Source: an uncultured bacterium (lineage in GTDB: Bacteria > Desulfobacterota > BSN033 > UBA1163). From it: a stretch of DNA of 64,000 nt. The DNA lies in contig CALLAL010000021.1 in assembly GCA_938002255.1 (NCBI GenBank), positions 62,001 to 126,000 on the forward strand, read 5' to 3'. The position numbers and the translations under genes were made by a program. This document shows, piece after piece, positions 31,095 to 39,981 of the stretch (the first letter of the stretch is position 1; every line of letters starts with the position of its first letter). The notes beneath the pieces were generated by a model. The model saw only the letters and a program-made list of their open reading frames with translations, had not been told where the DNA came from and did not search any database.

Positions 31095-31128
31095 TTAGTT
31101 AACCATTTAATTTAGTTAACCATTTAAT
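31095..31128 (+). repeat. Two tandem 17-bp AT-rich repeats
   Basis: TTAGTTAACCATTTAAT occurs twice head to tail and is followed by a partial third copy (TTAG). It ends 89 bp upstream of the NnrS-like gene and could be a regulator binding site for that gene. No known consensus was recognised. Confidence 0.7.
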
Positions 31129-31216
31129 TTAGATAGGATTTTTGACCCAAGTCAATGAAGATCTGTTACTGAAGAATTATGATTTGGTCATGGAGTTCAT
31201 ATAGAGGGGAGTCTCA

Positions 31217-32962
31217 ATGACAAACAAAATCGATCGTAATATGACGGTGAAGGAGGTTCTGGATCAATATCCGGAGACGGCAAAGGTCTTTCAGAAATAT
31301 AACCTTCTCATCGTTGGAAAAACCTGTGGACCCCATGAACCGATGGCCTTTTTTACAAAGGCTCACGGAGTGGAGTATGAATCCTTTGCGCGGGAACTGG
31401 AGGCTGCCGTTTCTGAGAAACCCGGCAAGGTCGAAGCGATTGAAATCGATCCTTCCCTTATCGGTGATACGATCTATCAGAAGTTTATCAAAACTGCACT
31501 TATTGTTTCAGTGACCACGGGTTGTCTCTATGGCGCAATCAAACTTTTTGAGGTGGGGATGGGTGGCTCTTTTGATATCCTCTCTAAAAGAGCCATCCAG
31601 ATGCACGGTTCAAGTCAGCTTATTGGATGGGTGGGGCTTTATATTATGGGATTCTTCTACTTCATTCTTCCGAGGTTGAAAGGTACGGCCCTGGTCGGAA
31701 GAAAATGGGCGAACCTCAGTTATTACTTGGTTCTTGCTGGATTAATCATAAGGGCATTCTTCTATTATGTTGAGGAATCGAATCCACCTCTCTATCCACT
31801 GGTGGCAGGACTTCTCGATACAGCAGCCGCTGCCATCTTTCTTGGCGTCTGTTTGAAGACCCTCAGGAAGAGCACCGAACCCAAAGGGATTCAGGACAAT
31901 TTTCTTGTCGCAGGGATTGTCTGGTTTTTAGTCAGCGGGATGATCTATACCGTCTTAAACCTCCAGCTTTACTCAGGGGCTTTTCCATCAGACCATCCTC
32001 TGATTGCTGGCTCTGTTCCTCCTTACCTTTTCAGCGCCTGGGTTCACCTTTTCCTGATGGGTTTTGCCTTCAATTTTATCTTTGGGATTTCGGCAAAGAC
32101 GGTTCCATCCTTCCTGGATACCCCTCCTGTCCGAGAAGGCATGATCAAAAAGTTTTTCTGGATTTATAATCTCTCATTGATCGGCTATGTGGTTTCATCG
32201 CTTACAAGGATTCAGGCGATTTATTTTCTCACCCTTCTGCTCATTGCCCATTTTACTTGGGTCTTTATCCTCTCATTGCGGGTCTTTGAAAAGAGGGTGG
32301 GGGATCTGGATGATGTCCGGATGGATCGGAGCCACGAGCGCTTCATCCGGGTGGGTTATGGGTGGCTGGCCCTCTCCCTCGGGATTGCTCTTTTTCAGAT
32401 CATGACAAAGGACCCTTATACACAACATATGCTTCGTGGAGCAGCGAACCATGGCTATACGGTGGGTTTCGTAAGTATGCTCATCATCGGATATTCGATG
32501 AAAATGGTCCCTGTTTTTACAGGCAATCGGATCTGGAGCGGGACCTTAACCCAATGGACTTTCTGGCTTTTAAATATTGGAAATGGAGCTCGTATTGCGT
32601 TTGAAATTCTCGCAGCGACCCGAAATCCGACCATCCATCAGATCGTAGGATTTACAGGGTTTTTGGAAGTGGTGGCACTCATTCTTTTCGGAATCAATAT
32701 CTGGGTAACAATGAGCAGAGAAGAGGCTTACGAAGAGAAGCCCATCGAGGTTTTTACCGGAAACGAAACGGTCTATGCCTTGACCGAACAGTTTCCAGGG
32801 GTCATCCCGATTTTAAAAGAGGCAGGGTTTGAGAAGATTACGAATCCCCTTCTTCGAAAGACTCTGGGGAGGGCCATGACCGTTAGAAAAGCCTGTCAGG
32901 AGCAGAAGATTGATTTTAACTCGTTAAAGCCTAAGATTGAGTTAGCTATGAAAAGAACTTAA
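31217..32962 (+). CDS. NnrS-like multi-heme/copper membrane protein flanked by DUF1858-like domains
   Basis: A 581-residue membrane protein with about twelve hydrophobic segments and conserved histidines (MHGSSQLIGW, WVHLFLMGF, AANHGYTVGF), matching the NnrS family linked to nitric oxide stress. Residues 6-65 are a DUF1858-type domain (MTVKEVLDQYPETAKVFQKYNL) with one cysteine at position 37. A second, related domain occupies the last 65 residues (ALTEQFPGVIPILKEAGFE) and lacks that cysteine. DUF1858 domains occur with hybrid-cluster and ScdA-type proteins. AGGGGAG precedes the ATG. NO handling is the family expectation, not shown here. Confidence 0.85.
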   Translation: MTNKIDRNMTVKEVLDQYPETAKVFQKYNLLIVGKTCGPHEPMAFFTKAHGVEYESFARELEAAVSEKPGKVEAIEIDPSLIGDTIYQKFIKTALIVSVTTGCLYGAIKLFEVGMGGSFDILSKRAIQMHGSSQLIGWVGLYIMGFFYFILPRLKGTALVGRKWANLSYYLVLAGLIIRAFFYYVEESNPPLYPLVAGLLDTAAAAIFLGVCLKTLRKSTEPKGIQDNFLVAGIVWFLVSGMIYTVLNLQLYSGAFPSDHPLIAGSVPPYLFSAWVHLFLMGFAFNFIFGISAKTVPSFLDTPPVREGMIKKFFWIYNLSLIGYVVSSLTRIQAIYFLTLLLIAHFTWVFILSLRVFEKRVGDLDDVRMDRSHERFIRVGYGWLALSLGIALFQIMTKDPYTQHMLRGAANHGYTVGFVSMLIIGYSMKMVPVFTGNRIWSGTLTQWTFWLLNIGNGARIAFEILAATRNPTIHQIVGFTGFLEVVALILFGINIWVTMSREEAYEEKPIEVFTGNETVYALTEQFPGVIPILKEAGFEKITNPLLRKTLGRAMTVRKACQEQKIDFNSLKPKIELAMKRT

Positions 32963-32966
32963 GGAA

Positions 32967-33671
32967 CTATCCTCCCATTTTGTCGGTGAGGAGAATGGCC
33001 TCAGCAATTTCACGCATGGTTTTTCGACTATCCATGCTGGCCTTCCGAATGCGTTTGAAGGCTTCTTCTTCGCTCAAGTTTTGGCGCTTCATCAAAACCC
33101 CCTTGGCCCTTTCGACCAGTTTTCGAATTTCCAATTCCTCCTGGATCACTTTCGTCTTGACCATCAGTTCTGTGCTCTCGATACAGATAGCGGCCTGACT
33201 GGCAACCGCAGTGAGCATATCTTTTTCCGCCTCAGTAAATTCATGAGGATAGGAGGTATAACAATTGATCACACCGATCACTTTATCCTTGATCGCCAGA
33301 GGAACGCTGAGCATGGAGACCAGCCCTTCTTTTTTGGCGAGTTCTTTTTCTTTGTAGCGGGGTTCTTTAAGAACGTCGAGGATGGCCAAGGGTTTTTTTG
33401 TCTGGGCCACATACCCGACAACGCCTTCCCCTAATTTAAGACTTCGCTCCTTAAGATACTCTTCACTCATCGTTTGAGTGGCTCGGATTTTTAAAACCTT
33501 CTCCCTCTCGTCCAGAATCCAGAGAGAACAAATTTTTGAATCCATCACTTTGGCCGTCACGGTGACGATGAGTTTGAGGATGTCATCGAGATAGCGATCG
33601 GAAGAGATGGCTTTGCTGATCTCGGTGAGTGCCTTGATCTGCTGTTTGTAGGATGTCTTTTTGTAGAGCAC
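32967..33671 (-). CDS. GAF-ANTAR transcription antiterminator
   Basis: A 234-residue cytosolic regulator. A GAF ligand-binding domain covers about residues 10-160. A C-terminal ANTAR domain (about 168-228) has LVERAKGVLMKRQNLSEEEAFKRIRKASMDSRKTMREIAEAI, the three-helix RNA-binding fold that blocks terminators by gripping leader hairpins. GTG at 33671 is the start, with AAGGAA upstream and a strong promoter beyond. The GAF domain closely matches the first GAF domain of the kinase at 22271. Divergent glnA2 and the hairpin leaders at 1141 and 25922-26039 point to nitrogen genes as targets, in line with NasR, EutV and Geobacter GnfR. Confidence 0.93.
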   Translation of the reverse strand: MLYKKTSYKQQIKALTEISKAISSDRYLDDILKLIVTVTAKVMDSKICSLWILDEREKVLKIRATQTMSEEYLKERSLKLGEGVVGYVAQTKKPLAILDVLKEPRYKEKELAKKEGLVSMLSVPLAIKDKVIGVINCYTSYPHEFTEAEKDMLTAVASQAAICIESTELMVKTKVIQEELEIRKLVERAKGVLMKRQNLSEEEAFKRIRKASMDSRKTMREIAEAILLTDKMGG

Positions 33672-33698
33672 TGTGGGGTTCCTTTCTTTTCAAAAGGA

Positions 33699-33727
33699 CT
33701 TATACAAAAAATGGAAAGGGTTGTCAA
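33699..33727 (-). promoter_or_regulatory. Sigma70-type promoter of the GAF-ANTAR gene
   Basis: On the minus strand TTGACA (33727-33722), a 17-bp spacer and TATAAG (33704-33699). This is one of the closest matches to consensus in the window, about 30 bp from the GTG start. Confidence 0.72.
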
Positions 33728-33733
33728 CTTTCC
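33713..33733. promoter_or_regulatory. Dyad overlapping the GAF-ANTAR promoter
   Basis: GGAAA-GG-GTTG-T-CAAC-TTTCC is a near-palindrome covering the -35 hexamer of the ANTAR promoter, in the 169-bp divergent gap with glnA2. It could be an operator that controls one or both genes. A weaker TTGACC/TAACTT pair near 33779 may serve glnA2. Confidence 0.4.
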
Positions 33734-33840
33734 CGGTATCGCTTTACCCAGAGCGTTAAGTGTTTAGCGGTGAAGAGGGTTGACCAGTAGAGGGAGATTA
33801 TGCTAACTTGAATTATCTCTTATTGACCAGGGGGGCTATC

Positions 33841-35172
33841 ATGGCTGCATTAAGCAAAAAAGATGTTTTGCGAATCGCAAGAGCGAAAAAAGTTAGATTC
33901 GTCAGACTCTGGTTTTCAGACATCCTGGGTTTTTTAAAAAGCTTTGCCATTACCGTCCGAGAGCTGGAAGATGCTCTCGAGGAGGGGATGGGATTTGATG
34001 GGTCTTCTATTGCTGGATTTGCAAGAATTGATGAAAGTGACATGGTAGCCAAACCCGATCCTTCCACATTCCGAATCTTTCCCTGGAAGGCGAATGATCA
34101 TGTAGTGGCTGTCATGTTCTGTGACATCCTCCAGCCGGATGGACACCCCTACCAGAGTGATCCCCGATGGGTCCTGAAGAAGAATTTAGAGAGGGCTGCA
34201 AAGATGGGCTATACCTTCAATGTCGGTCCTGAACTCGAATTCTTCTTTTTTAAGAATTCTACAGGAAAACCGGAGTTTCTCGATTCGGGAGGCTATTTCG
34301 ACCTTACGCCGATTGACGTTGCAAGCGATCTCCGTAAACAGGTTGTGATGGCTCTCGAAGAAATGGGCGTACCGGTTGAATACTGCCATCACGAGGTGGC
34401 CCCCAGCCAGCACGAGATCGACCTCAAATATACCGATGCCTTAACCATGGCCGATCGCACAATGATCTATCGCTTGATCGTTAAAGAGGTGGCTTTGAAA
34501 AATGGAGTCTATGCCAGCTTTATGCCTAAACCTGTATTCGGCGTGAATGGAAGCGGGATGCATACCCATCAATCCCTTTTTAAAGGGAATCAGAATGCCT
34601 TTTTTGATCCAAAGGACAAGTATCATCTCTCGGACATCGCAAAACATTATATTGCAGGTTTGATGAAACATGCCCGGGAAATTACTTTGGTCACGAACCA
34701 ATGGGTGAATTCTTATAAAAGACTGGTACCGGGATACGAGGCACCCGTCTATATCTCCTGGGCTCAAAAGAATCGTTCTGATCTGATCCGCATCCCGGTT
34801 TACAAACCCGGAAAAGAAGTGGCCACACGAGTTGAGTATCGATGTCCGGATCCTGCCTGCAACCCCTATCTTGCCTTTGCTGTTATGTTGGCTGCGGGAC
34901 TGGAGGGCATTGAGAAGAAATATCCTCTGAGAGACCCGGTGGAACGAAATGTTTACGAGATGACGGAGAAAGAGAGGAGAAAATATAAGATTGATACTCT
35001 CCCTGAGGATCTCTGGGAGGCTATTCAAATAACCGAAAAGAGCGATCTGGTGCGAAGAGCATTGGGAGACGAGGTTTTTTATAAATTCATCCAAAACAAG
35101 AAGGTGGAATGGGAGCGATATCGGGCACGAGTCACCGATTTTGAATTAGAGGAATATTTCTCGATTTTGTGA
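33841..35172 (+). CDS. glnA: Glutamine synthetase, type I (second copy)
   Basis: A complete second glutamine synthetase of 443 residues. The start ATG at 33841 has AGGGGGG just upstream; an earlier TTG at 33808 lacks a site. Visible hallmarks are MGFDGSS, the metal and substrate region VEYCHHEVAPSQHEIDL, NGSGMHTHQSLF and RVEYRCPDPACNPYLA. The C-terminal region NVYEMTEKERRKYKIDTLP has no NLYDLPPE-type adenylylation tyrosine, so this is a short GSI-alpha type, controlled by feedback or protein contact rather than GlnE. It is divergent from the GAF-ANTAR gene. No hairpin-terminator leader like that of the first glnA was seen. Confidence 0.97.
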   Translation: MAALSKKDVLRIARAKKVRFVRLWFSDILGFLKSFAITVRELEDALEEGMGFDGSSIAGFARIDESDMVAKPDPSTFRIFPWKANDHVVAVMFCDILQPDGHPYQSDPRWVLKKNLERAAKMGYTFNVGPELEFFFFKNSTGKPEFLDSGGYFDLTPIDVASDLRKQVVMALEEMGVPVEYCHHEVAPSQHEIDLKYTDALTMADRTMIYRLIVKEVALKNGVYASFMPKPVFGVNGSGMHTHQSLFKGNQNAFFDPKDKYHLSDIAKHYIAGLMKHAREITLVTNQWVNSYKRLVPGYEAPVYISWAQKNRSDLIRIPVYKPGKEVATRVEYRCPDPACNPYLAFAVMLAAGLEGIEKKYPLRDPVERNVYEMTEKERRKYKIDTLPEDLWEAIQITEKSDLVRRALGDEVFYKFIQNKKVEWERYRARVTDFELEEYFSIL

Positions 35173-35183
35173 AGGAGGATTAG

Positions 35184-35825
35184 ATGGATCCGGTCAGGCA
35201 ATGGTGGGTGGATGAAAGGGCCCAAAAGGTCGTTGAAAAATTGGAGACCCACGATTTTAAGGCGATCTATGTGAAAAACAAGGAGGAAGCGGTTGAGGAG
35301 ATCTTAAAACACGTAAACTCAACTCAGAAAGTCGGGGTTGGGGGATCGATGACCATCAGGGAATTGGGGATTCTGGAAAAACTTGAAGGGCAGGGCAATC
35401 TCCTTTACAACCACTGGAAGCCCGGGCTTTCTAAGGAAGAAGTTCTTGCAATTCGCAAAGCCCAGATGACCTGCGATCTCTTTCTGAGCAGCGTCAATGC
35501 CCTAACTCTGAATGGAGAATTGGTGAATATCGATGGGATTGGAAATCGGGTCAACGCCTCAGTCTTTGGACCGGGCAAAGTCATTGTGGTTGCCGGGTAT
35601 AATAAGATCGTGGACGATGTTCCCGAAGCGATCAAAAGGATAAAGAATGTCTCCGCCCCTCTCAACGCAAAACGGCTCAACATCGATGTTCCATGTGCCA
35701 AAGTAGGAAGGTGTGTTGATTGTCATTCACCCAATCGAATCTGCCGAGCGGTGGTCGTCCACGAGCGAAGGCCATCGCTGACGGATATCCTGGTCATTGT
35801 GGTAGGAGAGGAATTGGGGTATTAA
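35184..35825 (+). CDS. LUD-domain (LutC/DUF162) protein
   Basis: A 213-residue protein of the LUD family, related to lactate-utilisation protein LutC and to LUD domains of L-lactate dehydrogenase complexes. Family features are GVGGSMTIRELGI and SVNALTLNGELVNIDGIGNRVNA, followed by VVAGYNKIVDD and a C-terminal cysteine cluster CAKVGRCVDCHSPNRIC. That four-cysteine stretch suggests metal or Fe-S binding. GAAGGAGG precedes the ATG, 11 bp after glnA2, so they may form an operon. Its actual substrate is unknown; most homologues are uncharacterised. Confidence 0.88.
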   Translation: MDPVRQWWVDERAQKVVEKLETHDFKAIYVKNKEEAVEEILKHVNSTQKVGVGGSMTIRELGILEKLEGQGNLLYNHWKPGLSKEEVLAIRKAQMTCDLFLSSVNALTLNGELVNIDGIGNRVNASVFGPGKVIVVAGYNKIVDDVPEAIKRIKNVSAPLNAKRLNIDVPCAKVGRCVDCHSPNRICRAVVVHERRPSLTDILVIVVGEELGY

Positions 35826-35826
35826 A

Positions 35827-35921
35827 GGTCAGGGATCAAGAAGTCAAGGTTTCAAGGGGGGAAGTCATGGGTAAACAATAACCTTTGAACCCTGGACCCC
35901 TCGAATCCTTTATTCCTGACC
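35827..35921. repeat. Long imperfect dyad upstream of purH
   Basis: GGTCAGGGATCAAG... and ...TTTATTCCTGACC face each other across the gap before purH. Inner arms TCAAGGTTTCAAGG and CCTTTGAACCCTGGA also pair, so RNA from this gap could form a long interrupted hairpin. It could end the glnA2 transcript or be a selfish repeat. A purine riboswitch is not apparent. Confidence 0.5.
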
Positions 35922-35936
35922 ACGGAGGAAGAAGGG

Positions 35937-37499
35937 ATGGCTAAAATCAAAAGGGCGATCATCAGCGTTTCAGATAAGTCAGGAGTGATCCCATTTGCAA
36001 AGGCTCTTGCCCAGATGGGAGTGGAGATCCTTTCGACGGGAGGGACAGCCAATCTATTGAGAGAACAGGGGCTCTCTGTCAAAGATATCTCCGATTACAC
36101 AGGATTTCCAGAAATGATGGATGGAAGGGTAAAAACACTTCATCCGATGGTCCATGGTGGCTTATTGGGCCAGAGATCAAAACCGGAACATGTTGAGAAA
36201 ATGAGGGAACATGGAATTCTACCTATTGATCTTGTGACGGTCAATCTCTATCCCTTCGAAGCCACAGTGGCAAAAGAAAATTGTACGCTTGAGGAGGCGA
36301 TCGAAAACATTGATATTGGAGGACCCACCATGCTCCGGTCCGCGGCAAAAAATTATCCTGATGTAACTGTTTTGGTTGATCCAGCAGATTATGATTCCGT
36401 TCTTGCAGAGTTAAAGGAGAAAGGAGAGGTTTCCCTGGAGACCAATTTTCGATTAGCCAAAAAGGTTTTCCAACATACTGCTCGCTATGACGGAGCAATT
36501 TCAAACTACCTCGGTCAGATCGAACAGGGGGAAGAGAGAGTTGCCTTTCCTGAAACCTTTACCTTTCAGGTGAAGAAAGTTCAGGACTTGCGATACGGAG
36601 AAAATCCGCATCAGAAGGCAGCCTTTTACCGGGAATACCTGCTTACCGAGCCTTCGGTATCCAACGCAGTCCAGTTACAGGGGAAAGAATTGTCCTATAA
36701 TAATATTCTTGATCTCGATTCAGCCTATGAAACCGTAAAAGAATTCGAAGAAACAGCGGTTGTGATTATCAAGCACAATAACCCATGCGGAGTAGCAACC
36801 TCTTTCAAGAGTTTGGTGGATGCATATCGAAAAGCAAGAGACTGCGACCCTGTCTCTGCGTTTGGTGGTATTGTTGGGTTTAATAGATCGGTCGATCCCG
36901 AAACAGCCCAAGAAATGCGAGATATTTTCCTTGAGGCCATCATCGCTCCAGGGTTTGATCCAGAGGCATTAGAAGTTCTAAAAGCCAAAAAGGATTTACG
37001 GATCCTTCAAACCCCTCCGCTGACCTCCTTCATCCATCAGAAAGGATTCGACTTGAGAAAGGTCGTGGGAGGACTTCTTCTTCAGGATCGAGATCTCGGA
37101 AGGGTTCCGATGAATCAATGGAAGGTGGTGACAAAACGAACGCCAACCGATGAGGAAAAGAAGGCCATGGCCTTTGGTTGGAAGGTCGCCAAGCATGTTA
37201 AATCGAATGCCATCGTGCTGGCCAGGGAGGACCGAACTGTAGGAATTGGGGCAGGTCAGATGAGCCGGGTGGATTCAACCCGACTGGCGGTCATGAAAGC
37301 AAGAACCTCAACCAAAGGGACCGTTTTAGCTTCAGATGCCATGTTTCCTTTTAGAGATGGTATTGATACAGCCGCAGAAGCAGGGGCGGTGGCAATCATC
37401 CAGCCCGGTGGTTCGATTCGAGATGACGAGGTGATTGCAGCAGCAGATGAGTATGAGATCGCCATGGTCTTTACAGGGATGAGACACTTTCGTCATTAA
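35937..37499 (+). CDS. purH: Bifunctional AICAR transformylase / IMP cyclohydrolase
   Basis: PurH carries out the last two steps of IMP synthesis. The 520-residue protein has an N-terminal MGS-like IMP cyclohydrolase domain with [13 protein letters not shown] and [21 protein letters not shown]. The C-terminal transformylase domain has [15 protein letters not shown] and [10 protein letters not shown], and ends with [12 protein letters not shown] and [19 protein letters not shown] precedes ATG at 35937. The length is normal for the family. purD follows after 76 bp, so this is a short purine operon within a larger run of plus-strand genes. Confidence 0.97.
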   Translation: MAKIKRAIISVSDKSGVIPFAKALAQMGVEILSTGGTANLLREQGLSVKDISDYTGFPEMMDGRVKTLHPMVHGGLLGQRSKPEHVEKMREHGILPIDLVTVNLYPFEATVAKENCTLEEAIENIDIGGPTMLRSAAKNYPDVTVLVDPADYDSVLAELKEKGEVSLETNFRLAKKVFQHTARYDGAISNYLGQIEQGEERVAFPETFTFQVKKVQDLRYGENPHQKAAFYREYLLTEPSVSNAVQLQGKELSYNNILDLDSAYETVKEFEETAVVIIKHNNPCGVATSFKSLVDAYRKARDCDPVSAFGGIVGFNRSVDPETAQEMRDIFLEAIIAPGFDPEALEVLKAKKDLRILQTPPLTSFIHQKGFDLRKVVGGLLLQDRDLGRVPMNQWKVVTKRTPTDEEKKAMAFGWKVAKHVKSNAIVLAREDRTVGIGAGQMSRVDSTRLAVMKARTSTKGTVLASDAMFPFRDGIDTAAEAGAVAIIQPGGSIRDDEVIAAADEYEIAMVFTGMRHFRH

Positions 37500-37510
37500 T
37501 CCCATGAAGG

Positions 37511-37555
37511 GTGAGGGGTAAGGGTGAGTCGTAAATAATACTTTACCCCTTTCAC
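37511..37555. repeat. Inverted repeat between purH and purD
   Basis: GTGAGGGGTAAG and CTTTACCCCTTTCAC pair imperfectly around a loop that contains GTCGTAA, itself repeated in inverted form just downstream. It resembles the other intergenic word-rich dyads and could be a hairpin in the purH-purD transcript. Confidence 0.45.
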
Positions 37556-37575
37556 TTACGACATACGAGGACGTT

Positions 37576-38850
37576 ATGAAGGTTCTGGTGGTGGGTGGCG
37601 GTGGTAGAGAGCATGCTCTGGTATGGAAGATAGTTCAGAGTCCCAGAGTGTCGAAGGTGTTTTGTGCTCCTGGAAATGCTGGGATAGCCCAGCAGGCAGC
37701 TCTTGTCTCCATTAACGCCAATGATTTAAAGGGTCTCCTTGATTTTGCTTTAAAAGAAAGAATTGATCTGACGGTGGTGGGTCCAGAAGAGCCCCTTACC
37801 CGAGGCATTGTGGATCTCTTTGAATCGAGAGGGCTTGCCATCTTCGGTGCCAATCAAAAGGCAGCTGAGCTGGAGGGAAGTAAAGCCTTTGCCAAGAGAG
37901 TCATGAAGACCTATCACATCCCCACAGCCTCGTTTGAAGTCTTTGAAGACCGAAAGCAGGCTATCGAATATGTTCGGGAGCAGGGTACCCCCCTTGTCGT
38001 CAAAGCGGATGGGTTAGCGGCAGGCAAAGGGGTCATCCTCTGCAAGACGGTCGATGATGCTATTGAAGCCATTGACCAAATGATGGTGAAAAAAATCTTC
38101 GGGGAGGCAGGCCATCGGGTGGTGATTGAGGAATATCTGGTTGGAGAGGAGGCCTCCTATATTGCTCTGACAGATGGAAAAGCTATTCTTCCTCTTGCGT
38201 CCTCTCAAGATCATAAACCGGTTTATGATGGGGACGAAGGGCCAAACACCGGTGGGATGGGAGCCTATTCTCCCGCTCCTGTGGTGACTGGAGAGGTGAA
38301 TCAAAGGATTGTGGAGAAGATTTTAAGACCTGTCATTCAAGGGATGGCAGAGGAGGGGAGACCATACAAAGGGGTGATTTACGCAGGCTTGATGATTCAT
38401 AACGGACAACCCAAAGTGTTAGAATTCAATGTTCGCTTTGGAGATCCAGAAACCCAGCCGGTGTTGATGAGGATGAAAGGAGATATAGTGCCATTCCTGC
38501 TGGCATGTATTGAAGGGACTCTCTCTCAATGCAGAATTGAATGGGATGATCGGGCTTCGGTCTGTGTCGTCATGGCATCAAAAGGTTATCCAGGAAACTA
38601 CGAAAAAGGAAAAATCATCAAGGGCCTGGATGAGGTTTCCAGGTTGGAGGACATTTTTGTCTTCCATGCAGGGACCGCCTTGATGGATGGCCAGACGGTT
38701 ACCAGCGGAGGAAGAGTGTTAGGAGTGACAGGACTTGGGGAAAATATTCCAAAGGCAATTGAAAGAACCTATCAAGCGGTTCAGAAGATATCGTGGGAAG
38801 GGGTTCATTATCGGAAGGATATTGGAAAAAAGGCGCTGTGCTGGCTATGA
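37576..38850 (+). CDS. purD: Phosphoribosylamine-glycine ligase
   Basis: PurD makes glycinamide ribonucleotide from phosphoribosylamine, glycine and ATP. The 424-residue ATP-grasp protein begins VLVVGGGGREHAL and has LVVKADGLAAGKGV, the signature DHKPVYDGDEGPNTGGMGAYSP and the catalytic segment KVLEFNVRFGDPETQ. GAGGACG precedes the start. The length and all major motifs fit the family, and purH lies immediately upstream. Confidence 0.97.
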   Translation: MKVLVVGGGGREHALVWKIVQSPRVSKVFCAPGNAGIAQQAALVSINANDLKGLLDFALKERIDLTVVGPEEPLTRGIVDLFESRGLAIFGANQKAAELEGSKAFAKRVMKTYHIPTASFEVFEDRKQAIEYVREQGTPLVVKADGLAAGKGVILCKTVDDAIEAIDQMMVKKIFGEAGHRVVIEEYLVGEEASYIALTDGKAILPLASSQDHKPVYDGDEGPNTGGMGAYSPAPVVTGEVNQRIVEKILRPVIQGMAEEGRPYKGVIYAGLMIHNGQPKVLEFNVRFGDPETQPVLMRMKGDIVPFLLACIEGTLSQCRIEWDDRASVCVVMASKGYPGNYEKGKIIKGLDEVSRLEDIFVFHAGTALMDGQTVTSGGRVLGVTGLGENIPKAIERTYQAVQKISWEGVHYRKDIGKKALCWL

Positions 38851-38922
38851 CAGTGTCGCGAGGGGTTACGTTGTGAGGAGATAATGTGACAAAAGGACAT
38901 CATAAGGAGGAATAAGAAAACC

Positions 38923-39981
38923 ATGTTTAAGATTGCTGTGATTCCGGGAGATGGGACCGGTCCTGAAGTCGTGGCTGAGGGGCTAAAAGTTCTAAAAGCG
39001 GTCTCCGAAAAATTTGATTTCAACTATCAACTGATTCATTACGAATTAGGAGGGGAACATTATCTCAAAACCGGAGAGATTTTACCAGATTCGGTTCTCG
39101 AGGCGTTAAAAAAAATGGATGTCATCTACCTGGGAGCCATCGGACATCCAGAGGTTAAACCGGGGATCCTTGAGAAAGGGATTCTTTTGAGAACCCGATT
39201 TGAGCTGGATCAGTATATCAACCTCAGACCTGTCAGACTCTATCCCGGAGTGGATACGCCTCTTAAAGACAAAGGACCTGAAGACATTGATTTTGTCGTT
39301 ATCCGAGAAAATACGGAAGGAGCCTATCTGGGGGCAGGAGGGGTTCATAAAAAAGGGACTCCAGATGAGGTAGCCATTCAAGAAGCGATTCATACCCGGA
39401 AAGGGGTAGAGCGTTGTCTCAGATATGCGTTTGAATATTGCCGAAAACGGAACAAAAAGAAAAAGGTCACCCTTTGTGGGAAGACGAATGTCCTGACCTA
39501 CGCCTTTGACCTCTGGGAAAGAACCTTTAAAGAGGTGGCGAAGGAGTTTGACGATATCGAGACGGATTATGCTCACGTGGATGCCATCTGTATGTGGATG
39601 GTGAAGAACCCGGAATGGTTTGACGTGATCGTCACCGACAATATGTTCGGGGATATCATTACTGATTTAGGTGCGATGATCCAGGGAGGTCTGGGCATCG
39701 CGGCTGGAGGAAATATCAACCCTAAAGGAGTCTCCATGTTTGAACCGATGGGTGGTTCTGCTCCGAAATACACAGGGCAGGGAGTCGTCAGTCCCCTTGC
39801 AGCGATTGGAGCCTGTCAGATGATGTTAGACCATCTCGGGCAGGCAGAAGCGGCTAAAGCCATAGAATCAGCGATCATGAAAGTTGTTAAGAACGATGTG
39901 AAAAACTTAAGCGCAGGGAAGATGGGCTACAGGACTTCGCAGGTAGGCGATCTGGTGGTGAAGTATATCCAAAATAGTTAG
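38923..39981 (+). CDS. leuB: 3-isopropylmalate dehydrogenase-like enzyme
   Basis: This is a decarboxylating dehydrogenase of the isocitrate/isopropylmalate family, 352 residues. It has the family start IAVIPGDGTGPEVVAEGLK, the substrate-binding arginine segment LLRTRFELDQYINLRPVRLYPG, the metal-site region VIVTDNMFGDIITDLGAMI and the NAD site FEPMGGSAPKYTGQG. The loop FVVIRENTEGAYLG is common to LeuB, tartrate and homoisocitrate dehydrogenases, so the exact substrate is not certain. AAGGAGG lies upstream. No other leucine genes are in the window, which weakens the leuB name. Confidence 0.82.
   Translation: MFKIAVIPGDGTGPEVVAEGLKVLKAVSEKFDFNYQLIHYELGGEHYLKTGEILPDSVLEALKKMDVIYLGAIGHPEVKPGILEKGILLRTRFELDQYINLRPVRLYPGVDTPLKDKGPEDIDFVVIRENTEGAYLGAGGVHKKGTPDEVAIQEAIHTRKGVERCLRYAFEYCRKRNKKKKVTLCGKTNVLTYAFDLWERTFKEVAKEFDDIETDYAHVDAICMWMVKNPEWFDVIVTDNMFGDIITDLGAMIQGGLGIAAGGNINPKGVSMFEPMGGSAPKYTGQGVVSPLAAIGACQMMLDHLGQAEAAKAIESAIMKVVKNDVKNLSAGKMGYRTSQVGDLVVKYIQNS

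Noticed and set aside
35822-35936. Purine riboswitch before purH
   Set aside because: The gap is a word-rich dyad and lacks the conserved three-way-junction loops of the purine aptamer.
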